This document shows positions 9,441 through 17,141 of a stretch of 64,000 nucleotides of DNA, piece after piece. Each line of letters starts with the position of its first letter. Position 1 is the stretch's first letter. The stretch covers positions 762,805 to 826,804 of the forward strand of contig NZ_JAHZPA010000001.1 of the NCBI RefSeq assembly GCF_019929225.1, in the 5' to 3' direction. The notes beneath the pieces were generated by a model. It made no database searches. It was not told the DNA's origin and saw only the letters and a program-made list of their open reading frames with translations. The position numbers and the translations under genes were made by a program. The DNA is from Streptococcus sanguinis. Its GTDB lineage: Bacteria; Bacillota; Bacilli; Lactobacillales; Streptococcaceae.

Positions 9441-10089
9441 TAGCTTCTTCTCCCTTCATAATCGCCACACCGGCTGAAGTTCCGATCCGAGTCGCACCTG
9501 CTTCAATAAAGGCCAGCGCATCTTCATAAGAACGAGCACCGCCAGAAGCCTTGACCCCCATATCAGGACCAACTGTTTTTCTTATAAGGGCAACATCTTC
9601 GACTGTTGCACCACCAGTTGAAAATCCCGTAGAAGTCTTAACAAAATCAGCTCCAGCTTTCTGAGCCAGTTGGCAGGCCTTAACCTTTTCCTCATCTGTC
9701 AGCAGGCAAGTTTCCAGAATCACCTTGACCAAGGTACCGTTAGCAGCTTCTACAACCGCACGGATGTCTCGCTCTACCAAATCATAATTTTTAGACTTCA
9801 GAGCGCCGACATTGATGACCATATCCACTTCGCCCGCACCCTTTTGGATGGCGTCCTTGGTTTCAAAAGCTTTCACATCGGAAGTGTTGGCTCCTAAAGG
9901 AAAACCAATTGGCACACAAACCTTGACATCTGAGCCTTTTAGCTGCTCCGCAGCAAACTCTATCCAGGTTGGATTGACACAGATACTGGCAAAATCATAA
10001 ACTTTTGCTTCTTCAATTAACTTCAGAATCTGCTCTTCTGACGCTTCTGGTTTTAAAAGCGTATGGTCTATGTATTTGTTTAATTTCAT
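9427..10089 (-). CDS. deoC: Deoxyribose-phosphate aldolase
   Basis: A 220-residue class I aldolase that splits 2-deoxyribose 5-phosphate into glyceraldehyde 3-phosphate and acetaldehyde. The Schiff-base lysine is in [13 protein letters not shown]. The first catalytic segment, [10 protein letters not shown], and the phosphate-binding [25 protein letters not shown] region (about residues 178-202) are also seen. It lies 17 bases after pdp and overlaps cdd, consistent with one transcript that burns the sugar of deoxynucleosides after phosphorolysis. Confidence 0.96.
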   Translation of the reverse strand: MKLNKYIDHTLLKPEASEEQILKLIEEAKVYDFASICVNPTWIEFAAEQLKGSDVKVCVPIGFPLGANTSDVKAFETKDAIQKGAGEVDMVINVGALKSKNYDLVERDIRAVVEAANGTLVKVILETCLLTDEEKVKACQLAQKAGADFVKTSTGFSTGGATVEDVALIRKTVGPDMGVKASGGARSYEDALAFIEAGATRIGTSAGVAIMKGEEASGDY

Positions 10090-10106
10090 GTTGACTTCTC
10101 CTAGAA

Positions 10107-11384
10107 TTAAGCAATAACCTCGATAATCTCGCTTACTGCAACGCTTTCATCACCTATTTTAACATTTTTTTGAAATTCTGTAACTAGTTCTTGAGAAATT
10201 TTTTCATTTGAATAAATTTTTGCGAAAACTTCTCCAATTTCGACCTTGTCTCCGACTTTCTTTTCGAAAACAATTCCAGTTTCATAATCCAAGTCGTCAG
10301 ATTTGACCGCGCGTCCTGCTCCAAGTCTCATGGCAAAGAGTCCGAATTCCATTGCAGGCAGTTCAGTGATATAGCCTGCCTGTTCTGCTTTCACTTCTAT
10401 AATATGAGCTGCACTTGATGGACGATAGAGGTCTTCCAAGTCACCTCCTTGAGCAGCAATCATAGCTTCAAATTTCTTCAAAGCAGCACCGTTGGTCAGC
10501 TGTTCTCTTACTTCTTCCACCGTTTTCTCAACGTCTGCCAGTCCGAGCATAATCTGAGCCAACTCACAAATGAAAGTTGTGATGTCTTCACGGCCCTTGC
10601 CCTGCAAGATTTCCAAGGCTTCTATGATTTCCAGACGATTGCCAATGCTGGTTCCCAAAGGCTGACTCATATCTGTCAGAACAGCTACTGTTTTTCTGCC
10701 GACAGCCTTGCCCAAATCTACCATAGTACGTGCTAGTACACGAGCGTCATCAATATTTTTCATAAAGGCGCCTTCACCGACCGTTACATCCAGAAGGATA
10801 CTATCGGCACCAGCCGCAATCTTCTTACTCATAACAGAGCTCGCTATCAGCGGAATTGTATCAACAGTTGCTGTTACATCTCGCAAAGCATAGAGCAACT
10901 TATCCGCTAGCACCAACTGATCAGACTGACCGATTACTGACAAGCCGATTTCCTGCACCTGCTTGATAAAGTCTTCCTGACTGCGCTCTACCTGAAATCC
11001 TTTAATGGATTCCAATTTATCAATGGTTCCACCAGTATGACCCAGACCGCGGCCGCTCATTTTAGCAACAGGCACACCAAAGCTAGCCACCAAAGGTACC
11101 AAGACCAGAGTTACTTTATCACCCACTCCTCCGGTGGAATGTTTGTCTACTTTTATACCTGCGATTTCTGACAAGTCAAACTGCTCTCCAGTTCCAACCA
11201 TGGTCATGGTTAAATCCGAAATTTCCCGAGTCATCATGCCCTTAAAATAGACAGCCATCGCAAAGGCTGCCATCTGATAGTCTGGCACAGTCCCATCCAC
11301 ATAGCCCTCAATCAGCCACTGGATTTCCTGACTGGTCAGTTCAAGACCATCTCTTTTCTTTTGGATAATATCTACAGCACGCAT
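10107..11384 (-). CDS. pdp: Pyrimidine-nucleoside phosphorylase
   Basis: A 425-residue NP-II family enzyme that cleaves uridine, thymidine and deoxyuridine with phosphate to the base and (deoxy)ribose 1-phosphate. The signature [20 protein letters not shown] (residues near 80-99) is followed by [19 protein letters not shown], the phosphate-binding region. The length fits bacterial Pdp/DeoA. Among Firmicutes such proteins are usually Pdp, of wider specificity than thymidine phosphorylase, so that name is preferred. It begins one base after the methyltransferase gene and is followed by deoC and cdd. No phosphopentomutase gene (deoB) lies in the window. Confidence 0.93.
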   Translation of the reverse strand: MRAVDIIQKKRDGLELTSQEIQWLIEGYVDGTVPDYQMAAFAMAVYFKGMMTREISDLTMTMVGTGEQFDLSEIAGIKVDKHSTGGVGDKVTLVLVPLVASFGVPVAKMSGRGLGHTGGTIDKLESIKGFQVERSQEDFIKQVQEIGLSVIGQSDQLVLADKLLYALRDVTATVDTIPLIASSVMSKKIAAGADSILLDVTVGEGAFMKNIDDARVLARTMVDLGKAVGRKTVAVLTDMSQPLGTSIGNRLEIIEALEILQGKGREDITTFICELAQIMLGLADVEKTVEEVREQLTNGAALKKFEAMIAAQGGDLEDLYRPSSAAHIIEVKAEQAGYITELPAMEFGLFAMRLGAGRAVKSDDLDYETGIVFEKKVGDKVEIGEVFAKIYSNEKISQELVTEFQKNVKIGDESVAVSEIIEVIA

Positions 11385-11385
11385 C

Positions 11386-11973
11386 CTATTTTTCGCTCCT
11401 TAGTATATAGTAGCCTTTGTCTTTCTTAACAATCTCACAGTTTCCAAAAACAGCTTCCATCTTCGACTTGGCACTGGGCGCTCCTTGCTTCTTCTGAATC
11501 ACAAGGGTCAAATCACCGCCTTCTGTCAAATGCTCATAGCTTCCGCTGATGACTTCGTGCACGACTTGCTTACCAGCACGGATAGGCGGATTACTGATAA
11601 TATGGTCGAAAACGCCACTGACCTTTTCATAAACATTTGACTGGAAGATATGAGCAGATACCTGATTCCTCTCAGCATTCTTCTGAGCCAAGTCCAAGGC
11701 CCGCTGGTTGATATCTACCATGGTCGCAGCCACTCCATACGCTTTGGCTAAGGTCAAACCTAATGGGCCATAGCCACAGCCAACATCCAGCACCCGTTCT
11801 TCAGCTTCAAAGTCTAAGACAGACAAAAGAACCCGACTGCCATAATCAATCATCTTTTTACTGAAGACACCAGCATCTGTCAAAAAAGTCAGCCGCTGTC
11901 CTAACAGTTCTACATTTAATTCATGAATATCATGTTTGGCATCAGGATTTTCTGCAAAATACATTTTAGTCAT
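11386..11973 (-). CDS. RsmC-like class I SAM-dependent methyltransferase
   Basis: A 195-residue protein with a Rossmann-type SAM motif, RVLDVGCGYGPLGLTLA (about residues 61-77), and the NPP motif in DHIISNPPIRAGK that marks N-methyltransferases acting on base amino groups. It resembles the small-subunit rRNA guanine-N2 methyltransferases (RsmC, YbxB), but it has only the catalytic domain and no N-terminal pseudo-catalytic half, so the actual substrate is unproven. As first gene of the nucleoside salvage operon, one base ahead of pdp, it is transcribed with it; this order is common in streptococci. Confidence 0.85.
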   Translation of the reverse strand: MTKMYFAENPDAKHDIHELNVELLGQRLTFLTDAGVFSKKMIDYGSRVLLSVLDFEAEERVLDVGCGYGPLGLTLAKAYGVAATMVDINQRALDLAQKNAERNQVSAHIFQSNVYEKVSGVFDHIISNPPIRAGKQVVHEVISGSYEHLTEGGDLTLVIQKKQGAPSAKSKMEAVFGNCEIVKKDKGYYILRSEK

Positions 11974-11979
11974 ACAACC

Positions 11980-11988
11980 ATTTTATCA
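11980..11988 (-). promoter_or_regulatory. Extended -10 promoter of the methyltransferase-nucleoside operon
   Basis: The minus strand reads TGATAAAAT, an extended -10, seven bases before the methyltransferase ATG. The transcript would be nearly leaderless, so another start further upstream is possible. Confidence 0.4.
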
Positions 11989-12004
11989 TAATTTTCCTAG
12001 ATTT

Positions 12005-12018
12005 GTAAATCGTTTTCA
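12005..12018. promoter_or_regulatory. Candidate CcpA site (cre) between the nucleoside operon and coaA
   Basis: GTAAATCGTTTTCA matches the cre consensus TGWNANCGNWNNCA at 12 of 14 positions, including the CG core and the CA end. It covers the expected -35 zone of the nucleoside operon promoter, so catabolite repression of nucleoside use is plausible. Confidence 0.45.
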
Positions 12019-12033
12019 TTTCTCCTAAAAGTA

Positions 12034-12042
12034 TGTTATACT
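12034..12042 (+). promoter_or_regulatory. Extended -10 promoter of coaA
   Basis: TGTTATACT, an extended -10, stands 26 bases before the coaA start codon. Confidence 0.6.
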
Positions 12043-12067
12043 AAAGTCCATCATACAGGAGTAACTT

Positions 12068-12988
12068 ATGACTAACGAATTTCTTCATTTTGAAAAAATC
12101 AGCCGCCATACATGGCAAAACCTGCACCGCAAAACAACTCCGCCTCTGACCCAGGCCGAGCTTAATTCTATCAAGAGTTTCAATGACAAAATTAGCCTGC
12201 AAGACGTGACGGACATTTATTTACCCTTGACCAATCTCATTCAGATTTATAAACGTTCTAAGGAAGACTTGGCTTTTTCCAAGGGGATTTTTCTACAAAA
12301 GGAAAGCCGAAAACAGCCCTTTATCATCGGCGTTTCTGGCAGTGTGGCTGTTGGGAAATCCACCACCAGCCGTTTGCTGCAGATTCTGCTTTCTCGGACT
12401 TTTTCAAATGCGACAGTCGAGCTGGTTACCACAGACGGCTTCTTGTTTCCTAATCAAATTTTAGAAGCTAACGGCATTTTAAACCGCAAGGGTTTCCCAG
12501 AAAGCTATAATATGGAGCTGCTTCTTTCCTTTCTGGACAGCATAAAAAACGGTCAGGATTTCCAAATCCCCGTCTACTCGCATGAGACATACGATATCGT
12601 TCCTCAAGAAATGCAAGAGGTAAAGGCTGCTGACTTTGTTATTGTCGAAGGGATTAACGTTTTCCAGAATCCACAGAACGAGCGCCTGTATATGACAGAC
12701 TTTTTTGACTTTTCTATCTATGTCGATGCAGAAGTCGAAAATATTGAAAACTGGTATCTGGATCGCTTTAAAAAAATGCTGACGCTGGCTGAAAACGACC
12801 CCAAAAACTACTACCACCGCTTCACCACGCAATCAGAAGAGGAAGTGGTAGCTTTCGCCCATAATGTCTGGAAAAGTATTAACCTTGTCAACCTGCTAGA
12901 CTACATTGAGCCAACCCGCAATCGGGCAGAAATTATCCTGCACAAAGCCGGAAATCATGAAATTGATGAAATTTACTTAAAAAAATAA
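12068..12988 (+). CDS. coaA: Pantothenate kinase (type I)
   Basis: CoaA phosphorylates pantothenate, the first and controlling step of coenzyme A synthesis. The 306-residue protein carries Walker [11 protein letters not shown] (about residues 91-100), [11 protein letters not shown] with the catalytic Asp, and the family segment [13 protein letters not shown]. The length and the start ([16 protein letters not shown]) are typical of streptococcal CoaA. It is transcribed away from the nucleoside operon and followed by rpsT, which has its own promoter in the short gap. Confidence 0.95.
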   Translation: MTNEFLHFEKISRHTWQNLHRKTTPPLTQAELNSIKSFNDKISLQDVTDIYLPLTNLIQIYKRSKEDLAFSKGIFLQKESRKQPFIIGVSGSVAVGKSTTSRLLQILLSRTFSNATVELVTTDGFLFPNQILEANGILNRKGFPESYNMELLLSFLDSIKNGQDFQIPVYSHETYDIVPQEMQEVKAADFVIVEGINVFQNPQNERLYMTDFFDFSIYVDAEVENIENWYLDRFKKMLTLAENDPKNYYHRFTTQSEEEVVAFAHNVWKSINLVNLLDYIEPTRNRAEIILHKAGNHEIDEIYLKK

Positions 12989-12994
12989 AAAAGC

Positions 12995-13023
12995 TTGTCA
13001 AATCCTAACTTTTCATATATAAT
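12995..13023 (+). promoter_or_regulatory. Promoter of rpsT
   Basis: TTGTCA (12995-13000), exactly 17 bases, then TATAAT (13018-13023): a near-consensus housekeeping promoter, fitting a highly expressed ribosomal protein gene. Confidence 0.8.
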
Positions 13024-13058
13024 TAGATAGTTAGTATTTTCAATGGAGGTGAAACAAC

Positions 13059-13295
13059 TTGGCAAACATTAAATCAGCTATCAAACGCGCTGAATTGAAC
13101 GTGAAACATAACGAAAAAAACTCAGCTCAAAAATCAGCTATGCGTACTGCAATCAAAGCATTTGAAGCAAACCCATCTGAAGAACTTTTCCGTGCTGCTA
13201 GCTCAGCTATCGATAAAGCAGAAACAAAAGGTTTGATCCACAAAAACAAAGCAAGCCGCGATAAAGCACGCCTTTCAGCTAAACTTGCTAAATAA
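13059..13295 (+). CDS. rpsT: 30S ribosomal protein S20
   Basis: S20 binds 16S rRNA early in small-subunit assembly. The protein has 78 residues, is lysine- and alanine-rich, begins with the family sequence [20 protein letters not shown] after the initiator, and ends [13 protein letters not shown]. The start codon is TTG, supported by GGAGGTG seven bases upstream; no ATG is available in this position. The Escherichia coli S20 gene also begins with TTG, where the weak codon takes part in autoregulation. It has its own strong promoter and a terminator. Confidence 0.96.
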   Translation: MANIKSAIKRAELNVKHNEKNSAQKSAMRTAIKAFEANPSEELFRAASSAIDKAETKGLIHKNKASRDKARLSAKLAK

Positions 13296-13302
13296 TGCAT
13301 AC

Positions 13303-13328
13303 AAAGGGAGCTCTCAGGAGCTTTTTTT
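13303..13328 (+). terminator. Intrinsic terminator of rpsT
   Basis: A short AGCTC-TCAG-GAGCT hairpin, extended by A:T pairs, is followed by a run of seven T. Confidence 0.75.
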
Positions 13329-13352
13329 GTTTCTCACACAAAGGAGAAAAGG

Positions 13353-13983
13353 ATGAAAATAGCAATTATTGGTTATTCCGGCTCTGGCAAATCCACTCTA
13401 GCAGTACAACTGTCCAACCACTACTCCATTCCCAAACTTCACATGGATAGATTGCTATTTTATACTCAATAAAAATCAAAGAGCAAACTAGGCAGCTAGC
13501 CGTAGGCAGTACTGACGTACGGCAAGGCGACGCTGACGTGGTTTGAATTTGATTTTCGAAGAGTATCAACCTGGCTGGAAGGATAGTGACCATGATTGGA
13601 TGCGAGAACAGATGGACAATTTTTTGTCAAAAAATACCGACTGGATTATTGACGGCAACTACTCTTGGTGTTTTTATGAACGAAGAATGGCAGAAGCCGA
13701 CAAAATCATCTATCTCAACTTCTCTCGCTGGAACTGCCTCTATCGAGCTTTCAAACGCTATCTAAAATACCGCAACCAGACCAGAGAAAGCATGGCTCCA
13801 GGCTGTCCAGAGAAGTTTGACTGGGAATTTATCAGCTGGGTTCTCTGGAAAGGACGACGTCAGACAGCACTGGCAAGATATGAGAAACTCAAACAAACCT
13901 TTCCTCAGAAATTCTACGAATTAAGAAATCAAAAAGAACTGACCAGCTTCTTACAGAACCTAAAAACAAGCGAGCCGTTGTGA
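13353..13983 (+). pseudogene. P-loop kinase (FlaR/topology-modulation-protein-like), interrupted by a BOX element
   Basis: The 5' part (ATG at 13353 after AAAGGAG) encodes MKIAIIGYSGSGKSTLAVQL, a perfect Walker A N-terminus, then reads into a BOX repeat and stops at 13472. The 3' part (13566-13983) continues with QPGWKDSDHDWM, WIIDGNYSW and further family-like sequence to a stop at 13983. Removing the 103 bases 13463-13565 joins the halves in frame (LLF-Y-QPGW) and restores a protein of 175 residues, the normal size of these small nucleotide-kinase-like AAA proteins. The second half alone lacks the nucleotide-binding loop, so function is most likely lost. The role of intact members is poorly known. 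Confidence 0.85.
13462..13566 (+). repeat. BOX element (boxA plus boxC, no boxB)
   Basis: The stretch TACGGCAAGGCGACGCTGAC near its right end is the well-known streptococcal boxA core (the target of the BOX-PCR primer). The left part, beginning ATACTCAATAAAAATCAAAG and containing GAGCAAACTAGG and AGCTAGCCG, is boxC-like. The ends ATACTC and GAGTAT are perfect inverted repeats, flanked by TA. The length, about 105 bases, fits one A and one C unit without the B module. It sits inside a gene, whereas BOX elements are usually intergenic. Confidence 0.92.
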
Positions 13984-13995
13984 CTCACTTGTTTT
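13961..13995. terminator. Bidirectional terminator between the broken kinase gene and the TetR gene
   Basis: ACAAGCGAG (13966-13974) pairs with CTCACTTGT (13984-13992) with one mismatch. An A-run precedes it and a T-run follows, serving the two convergent genes. Confidence 0.65.
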
Positions 13996-14569
13996 ATTTA
14001 ATTTTCTTTTTCTGTGGGAAAAGAGGCAGGCCTAAAGAAGCTATTTTTTCAGCTGGAACCTTCATGCCGTCCTTAATCCACTTGGAGAGAACGGAAACAA
14101 CTGCCGAACTCCAGAAGGAATTCATGTAAGAATTAGTCGTTTTCTTAGCATTGCGATTGCGCTTTTCCAAAAAGTCAAATACGGCCTGAGTCAGCAGCTT
14201 TTCAAAATTATAGTCAATGGCTAGACTGATAACTCGAGCTTCTTTCTTGGCTTCCTTAAAAAGAAAAAGCCAAATCTGATACATCTCAGTTTTAAAGTTA
14301 AACTCTTCCAATTTATCCGTAATACCTTGAACAGTGTTTTTGAAAATTTCTTCAAGAATCTGCTCCTTAGAGCTGTAGTTGCGGTAAAAGGCAGCGCGGG
14401 AAACTCCAGCTCGCTCAACCAGCTCTGAAATCGTGATTTTTTTGAGTTCTTTCTTCTCCAACAGCTGCATGAGAGAAATTTCCAGAGACTCTCTCGTGAT
14501 TTGATTGGATTCCTGATTGTATTTCTTTAAATTCGCGAGTGATTTTTCCGATATTTTCTTTTCCGACAT
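13994..14569 (-). CDS. TetR/AcrR-family transcriptional regulator
   Basis: A 191-residue regulator. The N-terminal DNA-binding domain is clear (about residues 20-70): TRESLEISLMQLLEKKELKK, then the helix-turn-helix ITISELVERAGVSRAAFYRN and YSSKEQILEEIF. The C-terminal two thirds form the ligand and dimer domain and end with a lysine-rich tail. It is transcribed divergently from a DegV-family gene, and the shared region holds a perfect 11-base inverted repeat over its promoter, so it likely controls itself and the DegV gene. The ligand is unknown; because DegV proteins bind fatty acids, a fatty acid or acyl compound is a reasonable guess. Confidence 0.9.
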   Translation of the reverse strand: MSEKKISEKSLANLKKYNQESNQITRESLEISLMQLLEKKELKKITISELVERAGVSRAAFYRNYSSKEQILEEIFKNTVQGITDKLEEFNFKTEMYQIWLFLFKEAKKEARVISLAIDYNFEKLLTQAVFDFLEKRNRNAKKTTNSYMNSFWSSAVVSVLSKWIKDGMKVPAEKIASLGLPLFPQKKKIK

Positions 14570-14635
14570 AACAATTTCTTCCCTCTTGTCTCAGCTGACA
14601 GTTTCCGCTTTCTAGTAAGCATCCTTCATGTTATA

Positions 14636-14664
14636 ATTTTAAAAAAAGACAGGTTTTTTGTCAA
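14636..14664 (-). promoter_or_regulatory. Promoter of the TetR gene
   Basis: On the minus strand TTGACA (14664-14659), a 17-base spacer and TAAAAT (14641-14636): near consensus. The -35 lies inside one arm of the inverted repeat described next. Confidence 0.65.
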
Positions 14665-14693
14665 TTTTTTTATTGTACATACTTGACAAAAAA
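14654..14693. promoter_or_regulatory. Candidate operator: 11-base inverted repeat between the TetR and DegV genes
   Basis: TTTTTTGTCAA (14654-14664) and TTGACAAAAAA (14683-14693) are perfect inverted repeats 18 bases apart. One arm covers the TetR -35; the other runs into the DegV ribosome site. A regulator bound here could block both genes. Confidence 0.5.
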
Positions 14694-14703
14694 GGAGAAA
14701 AAT

Positions 14704-15546
14704 ATGACTTGGAAAATTATAGCTGACTCTGGCTGTGACTTTCGTGAAATGGCAAACTTAGCTAAAGACACCCAGTTTGAAAGTGTTCCCTTGACTATTC
14801 AAGTGGAAAATGAAATCTTTGTAGATAATAAGGAACTTGATATTGACCTGATGATGGAGAAGATGTATGCTTCTTCTGCTGCTTCAAAGTCCGCCTGCCC
14901 TAGTCCAGATGACTATCTCAAAAGCTTTGAGGGAGCTGACAAGATCTTTGTGGTGACTATCACTGGAACTCTATCTGGCAGCAATAATAGTGCACAGGTT
15001 GCTAAGAAAATCTTTTTAGAAGAACACCCTGATGTCCAGATTCATGTCATTGATAGTCTTTCTGCTGGCGGCGAGGTGGACTTACTTGTGACTAAACTCA
15101 ATGAACTCATCCAGCAAGATCTCAGCTTTGATGAAGTCGTTGAAGTCATTAATCGCTATCAAGAGAAAACTAAGCTTCTCTTCGTTCTGGCAAAGGTAGA
15201 TAATTTGGTCAAAAACGGCCGGCTTAGCAAACTTCTGGGAACCGTTGTCGGCTTGCTCAATATCCGTATGGTCGGTGAGGCTAGCCAGACTGGCACGCTA
15301 GAGCTCCTGCAAAAGGCACGCGGTCCGAAAAAAGCTCTTGCTTCTGCAATCGAAGAGCTACTCAAAGCTGGTTACAAGGGTGGCAGACTCATCATCGCTC
15401 ACCGCAATAACGAAAAGTTCTGCCAGCAATTTAGCCAACTGGTACAAGAAAAGTATCCTCAAGCTCAAATCGAAATGGTGCCGACTTCAGGTCTCTGCAG
15501 TTTCTACGCTGAGGAGGGCGGAATCTTAATGGGCTACGAAATTTAA
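14704..15546 (+). CDS. DegV-family fatty-acid-binding protein (FakB-like)
   Basis: A 280-residue DegV protein. Members bind a fatty acid and, with the kinase FakA, present it for phosphorylation and entry into phospholipid. The N-terminal IIADSGCDF motif, the central VTITGTLSGSNNSAQVA loop that holds the fatty-acid carboxylate in FakB proteins, and the late RLIIAHRNN segment are seen. The start ATG at 14704 has AAAGGAG; an upstream TTG in the same frame falls within the operator repeat and is unlikely. The gene is single, faces the TetR regulator and ends in a strong terminator. No fakA gene is in the window. Confidence 0.9.
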   Translation: MTWKIIADSGCDFREMANLAKDTQFESVPLTIQVENEIFVDNKELDIDLMMEKMYASSAASKSACPSPDDYLKSFEGADKIFVVTITGTLSGSNNSAQVAKKIFLEEHPDVQIHVIDSLSAGGEVDLLVTKLNELIQQDLSFDEVVEVINRYQEKTKLLFVLAKVDNLVKNGRLSKLLGTVVGLLNIRMVGEASQTGTLELLQKARGPKKALASAIEELLKAGYKGGRLIIAHRNNEKFCQQFSQLVQEKYPQAQIEMVPTSGLCSFYAEEGGILMGYEI

Positions 15547-15556
15547 TAAGATATCT

Positions 15557-15606
15557 AAAAAAGTAAAGGATTAGGTCAATTATCTTAGCCTAATCCTTTA
15601 CTTTTT
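15557..15606 (+). terminator. Strong intrinsic terminator after the DegV gene
   Basis: AAAAGTAAAGGATTAGG pairs with CCTAATCCTTTACTTTT, a 17-base perfect stem ending in a T-run. Confidence 0.9.
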
Positions 15607-15625
15607 CGATTTAATTCGCTATAAT
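15597..15625 (+). promoter_or_regulatory. Promoter of the XRE-S24 regulator, overlapping the preceding terminator
   Basis: TTTACT (15597-15602) lies within the 3' arm of the DegV terminator; 17 bases on is TATAAT (15620-15625). The ribosome site AAAGGAG and the ATG at 15651 follow. Confidence 0.6.
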
Positions 15626-15650
15626 AAAACTAAGTAAAGGAGTTGATATT

Positions 15651-16424
15651 ATGGCCAGAGGAAGAGGCGCCGCAAGCCCCCAAGACAAGGAAGCAAGTCT
15701 TCTCATTTCTAAAAAGCTCAAAGAACTTCTCAAGGAAACAGGTAAGAAGCAAGTCGAGCTATCTCGTGAAACAGGCATTCCTGCTAGTACACTGACTGGC
15801 TATATCAAAGGAACATCTCTACCTATTGCAGCCAATCTAGAAAAAATTGCAAGTTTTTTTGAGGTAGAGGTTGAAGAAATTGACCCTCGTTACCGACTAA
15901 TCGCTGACATCCCTCAACAATTTCCTGATTTAAATCGTATTTATCAACAACTTAACCAAAACAGACAGGAGAAAGGATTAAAGCTACTGGAAGCTAGCCT
16001 GACTGAGCAAGAAACACAAGCCAGCTTAAAGGACGACTACTTCCCCTACTTGGTCTATGAGAATTACTATCTCTCTCAGCATAAGCCTGAACAAGCTGAT
16101 TTAGTCTGGCTGGACAGAGAAATTGACTACGATATTGCCCTTTGGGTACGAACTGACTCGTTAGAGCCCAAGTATCCGAGAGATTCCGTAGCGCTAATCA
16201 AGCAGACTCATTTCGAGCTTGCCGGCGCTATCTATGCTATAGATTATGACGGCCAAACCATTATAAAAAGGGTCTTCAACGATCCATCCGGTATCCGTCT
16301 AATTTCCCTTAATAAAAAATACAGTGATAAGTTTATCCCGCATGAGGAAGAACCTAAACTTATCGGTCGAGTTATGGCGACTTTCATGCCACTGGATGTA
16401 GAAAAAATAAAGAAAAACAAATAA
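15651..16424 (+). CDS. XRE-family regulator with a C-terminal S24 (LexA/CI-like) domain
   Basis: The 257-residue protein begins with a basic tail, then an XRE helix-turn-helix (about residues 20-70, KKQVELSRETGIPASTLTGY) and ends in an S24 peptidase-like domain. The expected catalytic pair is present: Ser in RTDSLEPKYPRDS and Lys in QTIIKRVF. Such two-domain proteins, like phage CI or HdiR, cleave themselves when RecA is activated by DNA damage. There is no cleavage-site pair that I can name with certainty, and no prophage genes are nearby, so it looks like a chromosomal stress regulator rather than a phage repressor. It is a single gene with promoter and terminator. Confidence 0.85.
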   Translation: MARGRGAASPQDKEASLLISKKLKELLKETGKKQVELSRETGIPASTLTGYIKGTSLPIAANLEKIASFFEVEVEEIDPRYRLIADIPQQFPDLNRIYQQLNQNRQEKGLKLLEASLTEQETQASLKDDYFPYLVYENYYLSQHKPEQADLVWLDREIDYDIALWVRTDSLEPKYPRDSVALIKQTHFELAGAIYAIDYDGQTIIKRVFNDPSGIRLISLNKKYSDKFIPHEEEPKLIGRVMATFMPLDVEKIKKNK

Positions 16425-16457
16425 CAGTTCTGCAAATGTACAGAACTGTTATTTTTA
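16421..16457 (+). terminator. Intrinsic terminator of the XRE-S24 gene
   Basis: ATAACAGTTCTG pairs perfectly with CAGAACTGTTAT around an 8-base loop, then TTTTT. The stem begins within the stop codon. Confidence 0.88.
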
Positions 16458-16543
16458 TGATTATCAGTCAAAAAACTTATTATTAAGTTATGAATGATAG
16501 CATTGTAAATTATTTAGAAGTTTTTGATTTGTCATGCGGAAAT

Positions 16544-16710
16544 TTATAGAACAAATTCCCATTCTTCAGTAGGAAAAATATATTTTACAAAAAGTTCACT
16601 TCTAACCTATCAAGTTTACATGTAACATATTGACCGACTAGATAGGAATAATCTGTTAACCACTCACTTGAGATAGGAAATCCAACATCGATTGTTTCTG
16701 AGTCAATCAT
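16544..16710 (-). pseudogene. Small frameshifted gene fragment at the end of the toxin cassette
   Basis: Eight bases after the preceding stop, an ATG at 16710 opens a 42-codon frame starting MIDSETIDVGFPISSEWLTD and ending at 16582. A different frame then continues with SELFVKYIFPTEEWEFVL to a stop at 16544. The two pieces read naturally as one small protein broken by a frameshift. Its place after two likely immunity genes suggests a decayed immunity gene. I do not recognise the family, and a chance reading cannot be excluded. The rest of the 290-base gap (16458-16543 and the bases just after 16710) shows nothing else. Confidence 0.35.
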
Positions 16711-16718
16711 TTATTTTG

Positions 16719-17012
16719 TTACCGTTCCAGCAAATAATCAGCAATTGTTTTCGTTGAATCTGATATGACTTCATTAACTGTTTTTCTTGTTCCAAAGTCG
16801 TTATGCCAATAATGAATATCTGATAAACCACCGCGTGGTGGAAAAAGTTCTTGATAAAGAGTAAATTTTTCCCTTGTACTCAGCTCGTCATTGGTATTCA
16901 AAGATTTTTTTAAATATTTTAAATCCTCTACTTGCGGATGAACGTTTTTAATCTTATATCTGTCAATTATTGATAACAAATCATCAATTGCTTTTAAAAC
17001 TGTTTCTAACAT
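16719..17012 (-). CDS. Small protein of unknown function, possible orphan immunity protein
   Basis: A 97-residue acidic protein from ATG at 17012 (AGGA upstream), starting MLETVLKAIDDLLSIID. It carries a striking motif, LFPPRGGLSDIHYWHNDF, followed by GTRKTVNEVI; this pattern (PPRGGLSD, W, DF, R, N) resembles small immunity-type proteins found beside polymorphic toxins, but I cannot name the family. The frame stays open upstream to 17141 with TTG codons at 17084 and 17081, which would add 24 residues; that part may be left over from an earlier cassette. It follows the toxin and first immunity candidate on the same strand, as spare immunity genes often do. Confidence 0.55.
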   Translation of the reverse strand: MLETVLKAIDDLLSIIDRYKIKNVHPQVEDLKYLKKSLNTNDELSTREKFTLYQELFPPRGGLSDIHYWHNDFGTRKTVNEVISDSTKTIADYLLER

Positions 17013-17141
17013 ACTAATATTTTCCTGTCCTAGAGGTATATTCAAAATGCTTTTGTTTAAAGTTAGGGCCGTGTTTCTCAACAAATCTACGAGACGAAAA
17101 GGGCAAGGAAAGCATCCTACCCTAAAATTCTTTATACTAGA

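Noticed and set aside
13543..13983. Independent gene starting at TTG in the BOX element
   Set aside because: The TTG belongs to boxA, there is no ribosome site, and the product is the C-terminal part of the broken P-loop kinase.
15651..16424. Prophage repressor marking an integrated phage
   Set aside because: No integrase, attachment repeats, antirepressor or structural genes nearby. The flanks are ordinary chromosomal genes.
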